A DNA stretch of 64,000 bases from Rhytidiadelphus loreus (taxonomy: Eukaryota > Streptophyta > Bryopsida > Hypnales > Hylocomiaceae): assembly GCA_947034895.1 (NCBI GenBank), contig OX344763.1, positions 39,059,025 through 39,123,024 on the forward strand. The letters are read 5' to 3'. Within the stretch, counting starts at the first letter, position 1; every line of letters starts with the position of its first letter. The notes beneath the pieces were generated by a model. The model saw only the letters and a list, made by a program, of their open reading frames with translations. It was not told where the DNA came from and did no database searches. Positions 51,501 through 61,933 of this stretch are shown here, piece after piece. The translations under genes and the position numbers were made by a program.

Positions 51501-52578
51501 CTACCAACGTGTATCTCCTCCATGAGCTTTAATCACTACTTGTAACCTATAGGGCATAGAATGACATAGTTGAAGGAGCTTTGTACCACTAATTGACTTC
51601 CACTCTCTTTCAATAACTATCTTTAACTCATCTAAGTTTTTAAAGAATACCTTATCATGTTGTATAGCATCTTTTAGAATCTTTAGAGGTTCTTAAGTGG
51701 ATTGAAATTGGAAGAATTTGCAAGCCAATTGAGCTTCTCCAGAAGGTGTGTTTGTGTCTATTTTTCACATAGTTTGCTACAATGGATAGGTGTGCCATCT
51801 TCCATGAGCAATCCTTATGGACTTAACCCATAAAATGAAGCAATTCACCGTCATAGACCACTTCCACAAAATCCTTAGCTGAACATTGATTTTGAAGCAT
51901 AAAGACAAGTTCTAACTTTTGCCCTCTAGCAAATGTGCCTCAATTCATCAAAGAAGTCCTTCCACTTTTGAAAGTAGGAACTATACAACTTGATGAGTAG
52001 TGCTCATATACAGTTCTCCAAACATGAATTTGTCCAAAAAATTTCCCAACTTCAAAGGTAGATTCATCTCTCTAAACAATATGCTTCGACTTAGTGTCCG
52101 ACTCTTTTGCACTCCATCCATAATAGTTTTGAGCAAAAGTCAATCATTGAGACATGTGACGATGTGTCAAGAAAGTTTTTTTGATTGCAATTCGACTAAA
52201 AATGCCACTTCTATATAAGTTTTTTCAAATAATACTTCTACTCACGTGTGTAGGACAAATCACAAATGTTGGTAATCTTTGAAAGCGACAAGTGATGATG
52301 AGTTTTTGAGTCCTGCACAAAATACAAACATCATTCACTAAGCTTCTTAGTGTGACTTCGACCACAAGGTTTGCTCTTGTAAGTTTCATCTTCTCTAAAT
52401 TTCTTCACTAGCCTCTGGATTGTTCTAACAGGAACTCGAGCAATGGCTGCAATGTGAATTCTTGAAGTCTTTGCCTCATTCAAACTTATAATGCGAGTAC
52501 AAATTTAATCTAAAATTGCTATCATCCACTCTCTTTCACAATGCGAATTAGATCCTCAAAACTTAGTAATTAAGCCAT
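51501..52578 (-). pseudogene. decayed Tc1/mariner-like transposase
   Basis: Read on the minus strand in shifting frames, about 360 codons remain. In order: an N-terminal FEDLIRIVKES-like start at 52578, a helix-turn-helix region with IARVPVRTIQRLVKKF near 52430, the first catalytic Asp in a RDESTFEVG segment near 52065, MEDGTPIH near 51790, a LNWLANSSNFNPLKN block near 51720 where the family has W-P-x-N-S-P-D-L-N-P-I-E-N, and a terminal SMPYRLQVVIKAHGG segment near 51530. The family is the DD34E Tc1 group: cut-and-paste transposases inserting at TA. Here the second Asp-block residue is Asn and the third catalytic Glu is Lys, and several stops and frame changes are present, so it is dead. I could not find its terminal inverted repeats. 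Confidence 0.8.
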
Positions 52579-53699
52579 GATGCACTCACACATCATCCAT
52601 CCAAAAATCTCAGTAACTAGCCCTCATGCACTCATTCATCACCCAACCCTTCAATTCATCACAATTCACACTCTCTATAGTGCTCAATTGAAAATGCAAA
52701 AGCTTCTTCATGCGTGTATGATACACAATTTACAACGACGCTAGTGTGTGAGCTTGGAGTGGTGAGCTTGTGAGTGCGGAGCGGGGAAGTTGTGAGCGGT
52801 GAACCTTGGAGTTAGTTTTTTAAGACTTTTATACCGAAAACACATTTTGTTTTGAAAAAGAAATCAAAATTTGACAAATTTGTTGTTATATGAAGCAAAT
52901 TAGAGGACCTATGACTGCTCCCCCTATTACCGTGGATTCTAAGAATTATGACTAGGACTTGTGAAGGTCCATTTCTTATGGGAAAAAATCCTTAAACCTT
53001 TGTGTATAATGAAGCATTTATTTCCCCTAACATTGTTCACATATTTACCCAAGTGCAATTTTTGTTGGAGATTTTAATATATGATTTTAAGCAAATAATA
53101 GAGACAAAAACAAATGTAGGTATAACCTTGCCTCTACTACCGCAACTCTTCCGTGATAGCTTCATTAGAAATTCAGTATAGAGACCACATTTAATGGAAT
53201 AATACAGGGAGCATTTTTGGGTTACCGGGCCACAACATTGAAGGTCAAGAACCTCTCCCACATATAAAGTAGGTACATCCAAATGTCACACTGACCTTAA
53301 AGTGTCATCTTCAAAATTAAGATATATGATGATAAAAATAATGAGAACACAATGAACAATCTATGGAAGGAGAGGGAAAGAAAATGAAAAAAATGAAATA
53401 GAGACCCCAAAAAAAAATGGGAAGCCCCCCCCCAAAATGGATAAAAAATAAAAGGTAGACTGATAGAAACATGCCTTAAAAGGGTCTCATGTTCATATAA
53501 ACACTTTTGGATTATTGGTTTGGAAACATGGTTCAGCCATTCATAATTTCATTTCCAAAATTTTTTACTTGTGGGACATACTTCCATATTTCATAAATGC
53601 ATTGACACTTTGTAATTCATATGCTTCAAATCATATAAATTCTACCAAATGGTAGTTCATACAATAAGAATGCAGTACTTGTTACTATTGAAGCCATTT
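52579..53699. other. intergenic DNA, low complexity
   Basis: No gene is seen. A purine- and C-rich low-complexity patch with runs of A and C lies at 53390-53430. The 5' side of the Tc1-like element probably extends into the first part of this stretch. Confidence 0.4.
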
Positions 53700-55539
53700 C
53701 TACTCTAGAATTGTGATGATCCTTGCTTTTACAAGGAGAAGCTTCAATTCATTGAAGCTAAAACTTGGTGCATGAATGGATTTGTCTTCATGGATGTCCA
53801 TCTTGCAGAAATACCAAAATAGGTAGTACAAGTGCTTGCAATTCACATATTGTTGACGACCTCCAATAGCTGAAATATACATGTTGGTAAAGTCCGAGCA
53901 TGTGCAAGAGGGGTACATACCCACTGTAATTCGATACACATTTCGGTTATGATTACTCCCGTTCTCTAGAGACCCAATTGCACCTAGTCCTGGAAAAGGC
54001 AACAATGTCACTCCAAGTATTAGTCCGTTCACATTGCCAGCACTCTCCCACTTGTTTCGTTGTTCTGTAGTTGGTACATTTGAGATTCGGCGTATGTTTC
54101 GACTGTTTCGAACCGTTGGATATATATGGGCATCATTTGGAGGTGGCTTAATCATAAAATACGCTTTTGTAAACGTTGGACATATTAAATAGACAACGAG
54201 GAGACAACGTAGGACGTTCCTAGAGTCAAAATCCAACATGCTGTAGGAGTAATGTCTCCTCTTGGTTCAAGTTGGTCCCCGTGAGAACAAGCCACACCTT
54301 TGGCACCTCTGGCCAATCTATTACCCACTTCTGCTTAGTCCCTTTCACACATCGTTCAATGTCATTTGCACAGAACCAGAACTCCACCAGCACTTCGCGC
54401 TTACTTTCGTAATCTTCTTTTCTCCCACGATAGGTAGGAGCAGGGGTTCCCTTCCGTCCTTTTGAAATTTTTGCAGTGCACCTGATATTTGACCCCCGTT
54501 GTTGAGCATGACATTTTGCGTTTGATTTGTGGTTGATCCTCGCAATGTGCCACTTCGATGTGTCGCAGTCACTTTCGAACGCAATGCACACATGCGGTAA
54601 ACTATTCACTTGAGCCTGTGCATACTTTTCCTCAGCAGAGTTGACAAAAGCAGTTGTAGACCTTGTTCGAACACGAGGTTGAGAGAAATTTACTTTAGCT
54701 GGTCTATGTGAATCGTCGGCATCACCAATGGGTACATCTAACTTCCTCTTCGTGCTTCCAAATATTTCTTCTCCTTCCAAATGGGGTATGCGACTTCCAA
54801 CACCTTTAGATCCGGGTAGTATATTTAGCGCCTCTACAATTTTCTTGGGATCTCCACTCCGTCTTGTAGCTCTCAATTTCAACTCCCCCTTTGATGGACC
54901 AGAGCCAGATGCATGTCCCTTCAAGTAAGCGCGATAATTTGTCATCTGCATCCATGCACGAATACTATCGTCGCAAGTGGCATTAAACAGATTGTTTCCT
55001 TGGTTTCCAGACATTTGAAGCCACTTGTTATGCACTGTTTCCGACAAGTTGCATGAAGGCATGTCAGCCATCTCCTCCAAACTCAATCCCTAAAAATCCC
55101 CCCCACCCAAAAAAAAAAACATTCAATGGAAAAGAATAGAAGCAATTACCACTGGAAATTGAAAACCACTAAGTTCATGTACGGCCGAATTTGCAATCCT
55201 AGGCCTTCATAAGTAATTAGAAAAAACTAACAGTTATATACCATAAAACACAGAAGACCAATAAATTCTAACATTTATTTGGCTATGTAGAAACAAGCAA
55301 ATAATAAAAAGTATTGCAGTGAGCTTACCATTTGCATGAAGCCTCCCCACTGCCTATAACGGAAATGCCAAAATGCAAGCCAATGGTCCAAGTGATGAAG
55401 TGCATCTTCTGTGGTAGCTCCAGAAGATAACCACCATGATTGAATTGCTAGGTATTTGGTCTCCGCGTCCTCCATATTCTTTGAATCTTTGTATTGCTTA
55501 CATAATGAGGTGTGTTGTTGTTGGAATGCTTCCTTGATA
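53700..55539 (-). pseudogene. SWIM zinc-finger transposase-like gene, 3' half
   Basis: This is the downstream half of the gene interrupted by the copia element. Coding sequence continues directly from the insertion point at 55539 and runs to a gtaagc donor at 55328. It resumes after a 239-bp intron at 55089 and is open to 54226. After a frame change near 54230 it continues in another frame to 53700. Features are a Trp/Tyr-rich block (WLAFWHFRYRQWGG), a basic middle region and a C-terminal SWIM zinc finger (CTC ... CKH, around 53915-53835). SWIM fingers are typical of MULE and FAR1-like transposases and their domesticated relatives. I infer a transposase-derived protein and cannot name the family. 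Confidence 0.65.
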
Positions 55540-55772
55540 TGTTGAGAATATAAAACGAAACAAAATTAAGGACACTCAAAGTACACTCAAAGTACACTCA
55601 AAAGAATACATTAACTTCATAAGTGTTTGAAGTATATACAATAGAAGAATAGGAGAGAGACAATGAATAGTTGTCTTCTCCTATTCGTCAAAGAAGATTC
55701 CCATTAATCCTCATGACACGTGTCACTCACCATTATGGTGAGCGTTCACATTAGAAACTACGTTTCTTAACA
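55540..55772 (-). repeat. copia LTR (3' LTR of the element)
   Basis: 233 bp, TG...CA on either strand. It differs from the other LTR by an 11-bp tandem duplication (agtacactcaa) and about three substitutions. A purine-rich tract on the minus strand (gaggaggag, 55773-55781) abuts it, as expected for the polypurine tract. Confidence 0.95.
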
Positions 55773-55859
55773 CTCCTCCTCGCTCAACATAATATGAATA
55801 AAATATTATAAAATAATAATCTAATATAAACTAGCCGATGGTATGTATAAAATCAATCA

Positions 55860-56165
55860 AAAACCAGTCGTTGTCGCCAAATCGTGGACTTGGTCGGCTA
55901 GTTTCATAAGTCGGTGGTCAATCGATCAATTCGAGGTTCGATACTCGTCGGCCTCGTCGACTGATTTGGGAAACTCACGGCTTGGCATTGCTAGTGAGGC
56001 AGGAATAAACAACCGACCCGCTACCCTACCCCTGAGCTATGATGTGACAAGATGTAGGGCACCCCAAGATGGTTAAGAAGCTCCAACATTGATCGTAAAC
56101 CGTGGTTCTCACCACGACCCCCCACCTTTTGTATGTAATTTCCGTAATCTCGTGAGTTTACGGTT
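55860..56165 (+). mobile_element. probable SINE nested in the copia 3' region
   Basis: A GC-richer block between the RNase H stop and the LTR. It has a B-box-like ggttcgatactc near 55935 preceded by a tRNA-like stretch. Its 3' part (atgtaatttccgtaatctc ... cggttgttg) resembles the body of the SINE at 30174-30395. I found no clear target duplication. It could instead be captured tRNA-like DNA. Confidence 0.4.
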
Positions 56166-56334
56166 GTTGCCTCATTAAAACCTTATCTGGGAAAACCTTG
56201 ATTATAATCAAGGACAAAACCACAGATGAAGGAAAAAGAGTACAACACCTTTATTAATCTATTCTCATAGTAAAACCCAATGGGGAAAACTATAGAACGA
56301 TATCAAAAGGTTTACAAATTTTCATAAAGAAAAC

Positions 56335-57909
56335 TTATTGAATCTCTTGTTCTAAAATATTAAGTCGCCGCATACCAATGCCATGAATAAGTCGGCGATG
56401 AACAGATAATGGAAGAGCCTTAGTGAAGAGATCAGCAAGATTATCAACTGATGACACTTTCTTGATTTCTAGGGCCTTGTTAGTAATCAAATCATGTGTA
56501 AAACTGAAATACTTCGGATCAATATGTTTTGTTCGGTCACCTTTAACAAAACCTACTTGCATTTGTGCAACACAAGCATTGTTGTCTTCATATAAGACAG
56601 TTGGAGAATCATCATATGACAACCCACAATTTGTTAGAATAAACTTGTCAATTGATCGTAGCCAAATACACTCTCGAGATGCTTCATGTAAAGCGATAAT
56701 TTCTGCGTGGTTAGAAGATGTAGCTGTAAAGGTTTGCTTCACTGATTTCCAAGAATTTGCAGCTCCATGTCGTAAGAAAACATAACCCGTTTGTGATTTG
56801 GATGTTGTTGGATCAGATCTATATCCAGCATCAGCATATCCAATCAATGTTGGATCTATAGATCGAGTGTAATGAAGTCCCAAATCTTCAGTTCCTTTCA
56901 AGTAACGAAAAAGATGTTTGATTCCATTCCAATGGCGAAGTGTCGATCGAGAACTATGCCTTGCAAGGACATTAACTACAAATGCAATATCAGGCCTTGT
57001 GGATGTAGCCAAATACAAGAGTGCTCCGACCGCTGCGAGGTATGGATATTGTTCACCCAATGTTTCTTCCTCCTTCTCGCAAGGGCGATATGGATCATCA
57101 TCTTTCATACTTCGACCAACCATAGGTGTTGATAAAGGATAAGCATCAATTATATTGAATTTTTTAAGGATTCGATTGGTATAAGTAGATTGAGATAGAA
57201 AAATGCTGCCATCTTGTATATGTAGAACTTGTAAACCAATGCAAAAAGAGGTTTTGCCAAGTAATTTCATTTCAAACTCGCGAATAAGAAGTTGAGTAGC
57301 AGCAGCACATGCAGATTTGGTACCCACAAGGTTCAAATCATCAACGTAGACAGCAATAATTACAAATCCATTGTTGTCTCTTTTGATAAAGAGACATGGA
57401 AGTAATGCATCATTTATGAAATGATGTTCAATAAGAAATTGCCGCAATCATTGATACCGCATACGTCCAGACTGTTTAAGACCATACAATGCGCGTTGTA
57501 ATTTCACGCCGCGATATTTGCCAGAGATAGGTGGATTTGGGTGGATTTGGGCTGGTGGTTTCAAGACCAGGAGGAATTTTCATATAAATATTTGCATGAA
57601 GTGAGCCATAAAGATAGGCTGTAACAACATCCATAAGGTACATCTCAAGAATGGCATGAACTGCCATTCTGAGAAGATATCGGAAGGTAATAGTATCCAT
57701 AACTGGTGAATATGTGATATCGTAATCAATGCCAAACTTTTGTGTAAATCCTTGAGCAACAAGACGAACTTTGTAGCGAATAATCTGACCTTTGTCATTT
57801 CGTTTGCGTACAAAAATAAGTTTGTATCCAAGAGGTCGTGAATTAAGATTATTCACGATAGGTCCAAAGACTTGTCTTTTGCGCAAAGATTCATACTTCT
57901 CCTCAATAG
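56335..57909 (-). pseudogene. copia reverse transcriptase and RNase H
   Basis: The reverse transcriptase starts near 57886 (FGPIVNNLNSRPLGYKLIF). It passes the LVAQGF and MDVVTAYLYG blocks, then the YVDD catalytic box near 57340. RNase H follows, with YEDNNAC near 56590 and a terminal LADLFTKALP segment. The frame is broken twice: a 10-bp direct duplication (gtggatttgg twice, 57531-57550) shifts the frame, and a TGA lies near 57448. The enzyme would copy the element's RNA into DNA in the virus-like particle, but this copy cannot make it whole. Confidence 0.93.
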
Positions 57910-57925
57910 CAGCTTTCCACTTGAG

Positions 57926-59365
57926 CTAGTAAGAGCGATTCATCGCTTCTTCAATAGTACGTGGCTCGGGATCATCTTTCTCGCAAGAAAGATGTTCTAC
58001 AATTATAGAAATGAAATTTTTATCCATGTCAATACTTGCTCTATCCCATATGTGGCCAGTACCGCAGTACATCACAAATAATTCTGTGTTCAAGTGAGAT
58101 ACATCTTCTGTAGAAGTAGATGAATGAATAAAATTGGAAGTGGTTGCTATAGATGGAGAAGGATTAGCAACATCAAAGATTGTCTTGCGTTTGCGTGGTT
58201 GCTTATCTGGTCCACGAGTCTGTTTGCTCCAAGATTGAGGAGTAGAAATAATTGTAATATCTGGTACAAAAACTCGAGCAGGAAGATTTCGGGCTTCATT
58301 CAATGGAATTTTTGTAATCCGTGGCGCATCATTAAAACCATCAGGAATCTGATCCGCAATCTTTTGCAAATACAAAATTTTGGCAACTTCAGTTTCAGCC
58401 AAGGATGATCGTGAATCAGGATTTGATGTAAGGGTTTGAGGTGCTTGAAATGTAATACCAGAAGAAGTCTCTTGAATAAATGCTCCTCCTCTTAAAGATG
58501 GAAATACGTCTTCTTCAAATCGACAATTGGTGAAACGCGCACGAAGTAATGTACCAGTTGAAGGATTAATGTATCGAATAATGCTGGGAGAGTCAAATCC
58601 AACATAGATGCCTTCTTGGCGATAAGTGCCAATAGTATGACGTTCAGGTTCCGCAATTGGAACCCAAACACGGCATCCGAATACTCGCAAATGAGATACA
58701 TTGGGAATTCGTCCTGAAAGAAGTTCTTGTGATGAAGCGATCTTTACAGATGAAGGACGAAGTCGAATTAAAGTTGCAGCATGTAGAACTGCATGTTTCC
58801 ACATGTATGCGGGCAAATTTGCATGTAAAAGTAAAGGCCTCGTAATAAGTTGAATTCACTTGATGAAAGACTCCGCCAATCCATTTTGAGCATGTTCATA
58901 CGGAACTGAATATGTCAGATCAATTCCAATAGCAATACAATAATCTTCGAAAGATTTGGATCGAAATTCTTGAGCATTATCCATCCGAAGCGTTTTGATT
59001 GGATAATCAGGAAAATGAGCCTTGAACCGGATAAGCATAGAAAGTAAGTTGGCAAAAGACAAATTTCTGGTTGATAGTAAGGAGACATGAGATTGTCTGC
59101 CTGATGCATCAACCAAAACCAAAAAATATCAAAATGGTCCAGACATGGGTGTTATAGGACCACAAATATCACTATGCAATCTCGAAAGCATTGGTGGTAA
59201 TTCACTGTGCAGCTTCCATAGAGATGGTCTGGCAATTAATTTGCCTTGTACACATGCTTGACATAGTGTCATTGAATTTACATCAGCGGGCTGTAAATTA
59301 TGACCAAGAACACATGGAAGTATTTTCCGAAATAAAGTGGAGCTTGAATGACTAAGTCTTCCATA
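57926..59365 (-). pseudogene. copia integrase region
   Basis: This follows the gag-pre-integrase zone. The core has TLRMDNAQEF (the second acidic residue) and the HAQNGLAES segment with the catalytic Glu. The downstream GKKP-like region starts around 58816. In-frame stops occur near 59128 (TGA), at 58856 (TGA after FIK) and at 57926 (TAG). The two TGA codons sit where the family usually has Arg, so CGA-to-TGA is the likely change. Integrase inserts the DNA copy and makes the 5-bp duplication seen here. Confidence 0.88.
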
Positions 59366-60259
59366 CTACAGTGAAATTTTATTATCTTTAGAAGATAAAA
59401 CAAAACTAGATACAGATGGTGGTCGGATTGGAATCCGATACAAGCCACTAGTCGCAGCAAAGGCTGTTTCCACTACTTTATTATTTTGTACAAAAACCAG
59501 AGCCTCTCGCCTATTTAGATTTTTGGTCGAAAGGTGAAAACCATTGGTGCGGATATCTCGATAGCTGATCAGGCTTCGAGGTGTAGAGGGAGAAAACATA
59601 ACACGCATGCATGTTATGGTGGTGCCCTCAGGCAAAATCACCTTTGCAGGTCCCTCCTGGAAACGAAACACATTCGATCCAGCCATAGTTATTAAATTTC
59701 TGGTTTGCCAAGTTGAAAGATTATCAACATCAAAAAATTGTTTATGTTGCAAAATAGTATGTGTGGTTGCAGAATCAAGGAGCGCATCACAAGACTCACC
59801 AGTGGAGGTATCTTCAGTAACATGTGTTTCAAAATCTTTAGCTCTATACGGGTCCATAGACGCATCTATGGTATGAGTTTCACGACCCTGAGCTCGAAGT
59901 TTCTTGTTTTCTTGGAACATCTTGACAAAATAGTCTGATGTACGGCAAACATTGGCCAAATGGCCAACTCTACCACATTTGTGGCAAGTACGCGTCTCTG
60001 ACGGACGCTTACCATGGTTTTGAGAAGAAGAATTGGTATTCTTCTTGCGCACATGACTCTGACCATAACCACTGGACTGTTTATGACGATGTTTCTTAAA
60101 CTTTTGTAACTTAGGTTTGAAATGAGAAACCTTGACAACATGAGACTCTGGTACTGTAGTCCCAATAGGGCGGGCTTTTGTATTGCGCAGAAGGATCTCA
60201 TTTTGCTTTTCAGCAAGAAGTAATAGAGACATGAGATCTGAGTGATTTTCAAATTTCAT
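59366..60259 (-). pseudogene. copia zinc knuckle and protease region
   Basis: 298 codons continue in frame from gag after one stop. A CCHC knuckle CHKCGRVGHLANVC lies near 59985-59945. The aspartic protease active site is DSATTHTI (family DSGAT/S) near 59775. The frame ends at a TAG at 59366 where copia proteins normally have Trp before the conserved RLxH segment. Confidence 0.9.
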
Positions 60260-60268
60260 GTTTCTATA

Positions 60269-60877
60269 CTACTGGGCAAGTACAGCAGAAACCGGTGGAA
60301 ATGTTGAGAGAGTTTTCTCAATCATTTCCTGTTCGGTAATGGATTGACCACACAACCGTAATTGCGATATGATGCGGTACAATTCATTGTTAAAAGCAAC
60401 AAGTGTTGGAAAATCCAACACTCGTAAATGGGTCCAATCGTGGAGAGCTCTAGGAAGGAACATCGTTTTCTGATGGTCAAAACGAGACTTGAGCTTCTGC
60501 CAAAGCTCATCTGGTTTTTCTATCTCTAAATACTGATGTTGTAATGCAGAAACAACATGGCGACGAAGCAAAAGTAAAGCTTTCCAGGAAGTGGAAGCGG
60601 AAACAGTGGTAGCAGAAACAGTGGAACCTGAAAGAATAGTGGAACCTGTGATAGTAGGAGCAGTGACACTTACAGTGGGAATAGTGTCAAAATTAATAGC
60701 ATCTGATAGTCCCTCGGCAAATATATGTGCTTTGACCGTCCTCGCCCATAATAGATAATTGCTGCCGTCAGTTGCTAGTTGTGTAAAAAGAAGAGGTTGA
60801 AGCCTTGGTGGCTCAATAATAGTAGCAGCCACGGGAATAGTCGTAGATGTAGCAACCGAAGAGGTCGAAGTAGTCAT
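60269..60877 (-). pseudogene. copia gag
   Basis: 202 codons, starting MTTSTSSVA with a Thr/Ser-rich leader. The typical NYLLWARTVKAHI block near residue 40 and the DELWQKLKSRFDHQ block mark a copia gag (UBN2-type) capsid. The frame stops at TAG (60271-60269) and stays open in the same frame beyond. A C/T-rich (coding strand) leader of about 550 bp separates it from the 5' LTR. Confidence 0.92.
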
Positions 60878-61711
60878 GATGTAGAAAGAAAATAACTCCG
60901 GGGAGAAATTAGGGTTTGAGAAAAAAAAATAGGTTGAATAGAAAATTAGGGTTTGGAAAAAAAAATTAGGTTTGAATATAAAATTAGGGTTTGGGAAAAA
61001 TTAGGGTTTAAGTAGGAAGATGAAGATAAAGATAAAGATGAAATTGGAGATAAAGATTAAATATAAATATAAAAATATAAATAATATATATGAAAAGTCT
61101 AAAATAAATAAAATAGAATTAAAATGAAAAATACTTGGGGTTTGGAGAGACAACCAAGAGTTCTTGAGGTGAAGGGGTGGGAGGGAGAGATGAAGAGATG
61201 GATAAACTTTGAAGGAAAAGAAAGAAAAATTGAACTCCACAAAAAGATACAAAGAAGAGGTGGGAGGCGGGAGGACGGAAGAACTTGTGTGGGCTGGGAG
61301 GCAGAAGGGCCTGTACGATTGGAAAGCAAGGGTCGGCAGGGGAGGAGGTTCGGCAGGGGAGGGAGTCGAAGGGACAAGAGGCTAACGGCCTGTGTGGAAA
61401 AGGGGTACAGGGACGGAGCGACCTGGGTTGGACTGGAAGGAGCAGAAGGGGAGGCTGGAGTGGGAGTCTGTGGAAGGCTGGAAGGCAGAAAGGCTGGGAG
61501 GGAGCGGCGGAAGGCAGGAGGTTGCCTAGGTGGGGAAGGGAGGTCGCCAGGGAGGGCGTGGTGGACGGAGGGAGCAACACAGAGTGTTGTGAAGGACAGA
61601 GAAAAAATAAATAAGCGAGGATTTCAAAATACTCTTTCAAAGCTAAAAAAAAAATCTTAAATCGGAAGTTAGGAACTGAAATTGTAAGAGCGTGAGAGCG
61701 TGCTGATATCG

Positions 61712-61933
61712 TGTTGAGAATATAAAACGAAACAAAATTAAGGACACTCAAAGTACACTCTAAAGAATACATTAACTTCATAAGTGTTTGAAGTATATAT
61801 AATAGAAGAATAGGAGAGAGACAATGAATAGTTGTCTTCTCCTATTCGTCAAAGAAGATTTCCATTAATCCTCATGACACGTGTCACTCACCATTATGGT
61901 GAGCGTTCACATTAGAAACTACGTTTCTTAACA
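61712..61933 (-). repeat. copia LTR (5' LTR of the element)
   Basis: 222 bp, paired with 55540-55772. It holds the element's promoter by position. It is followed on the minus strand by the tRNA priming site. Confidence 0.95.

Larger units (their letters stand above)
55540..61933 (-). mobile_element. Ty1/copia LTR retrotransposon, 6394 bp
   Basis: Complete element with 233- and 222-bp LTRs and an exact 5-bp target duplication, tgata, at 55535-55539 and 61934-61938. The coding strand is minus. Inside the 5' LTR (61712-61933) the priming site reads cGATATCAGcacgc, close to the initiator-Met tRNA complement. The order gag, zinc knuckle, protease, integrase, reverse transcriptase, RNase H defines the copia superfamily. 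It sits inside the coding sequence of the SWIM gene, in the same orientation. All genes carry stops or a frameshift, so this copy is non-autonomous. The LTRs are about 98-99% identical, so the insertion is recent. Confidence 0.97.

Noticed and set aside
52579..53300. Right-hand terminal inverted repeat for the Tc1-like element
   Set aside because: I compared the DNA beyond the transposase start with 51358-51500 and saw no convincing inverted match. The ends are either degraded or further out.
55900..55975. A functional tRNA gene
   Set aside because: A B-box-like motif is present, but I could not fold a complete cloverleaf with proper acceptor and anticodon stems. A SINE-like head fits better.
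60269..60271. TAG between gag and pol as a programmed readthrough signal
   Set aside because: Four other in-frame stops and a frameshift follow, and plant copia elements normally use one continuous frame. It is simpler as decay of a CAG codon.
61119..61781. Long open frames on both strands (220 and 178 aa)
   Set aside because: They lie in the purine/pyrimidine-skewed leader between the copia LTR and gag, and partly in the LTR. Low-complexity strand bias explains the lack of stops.
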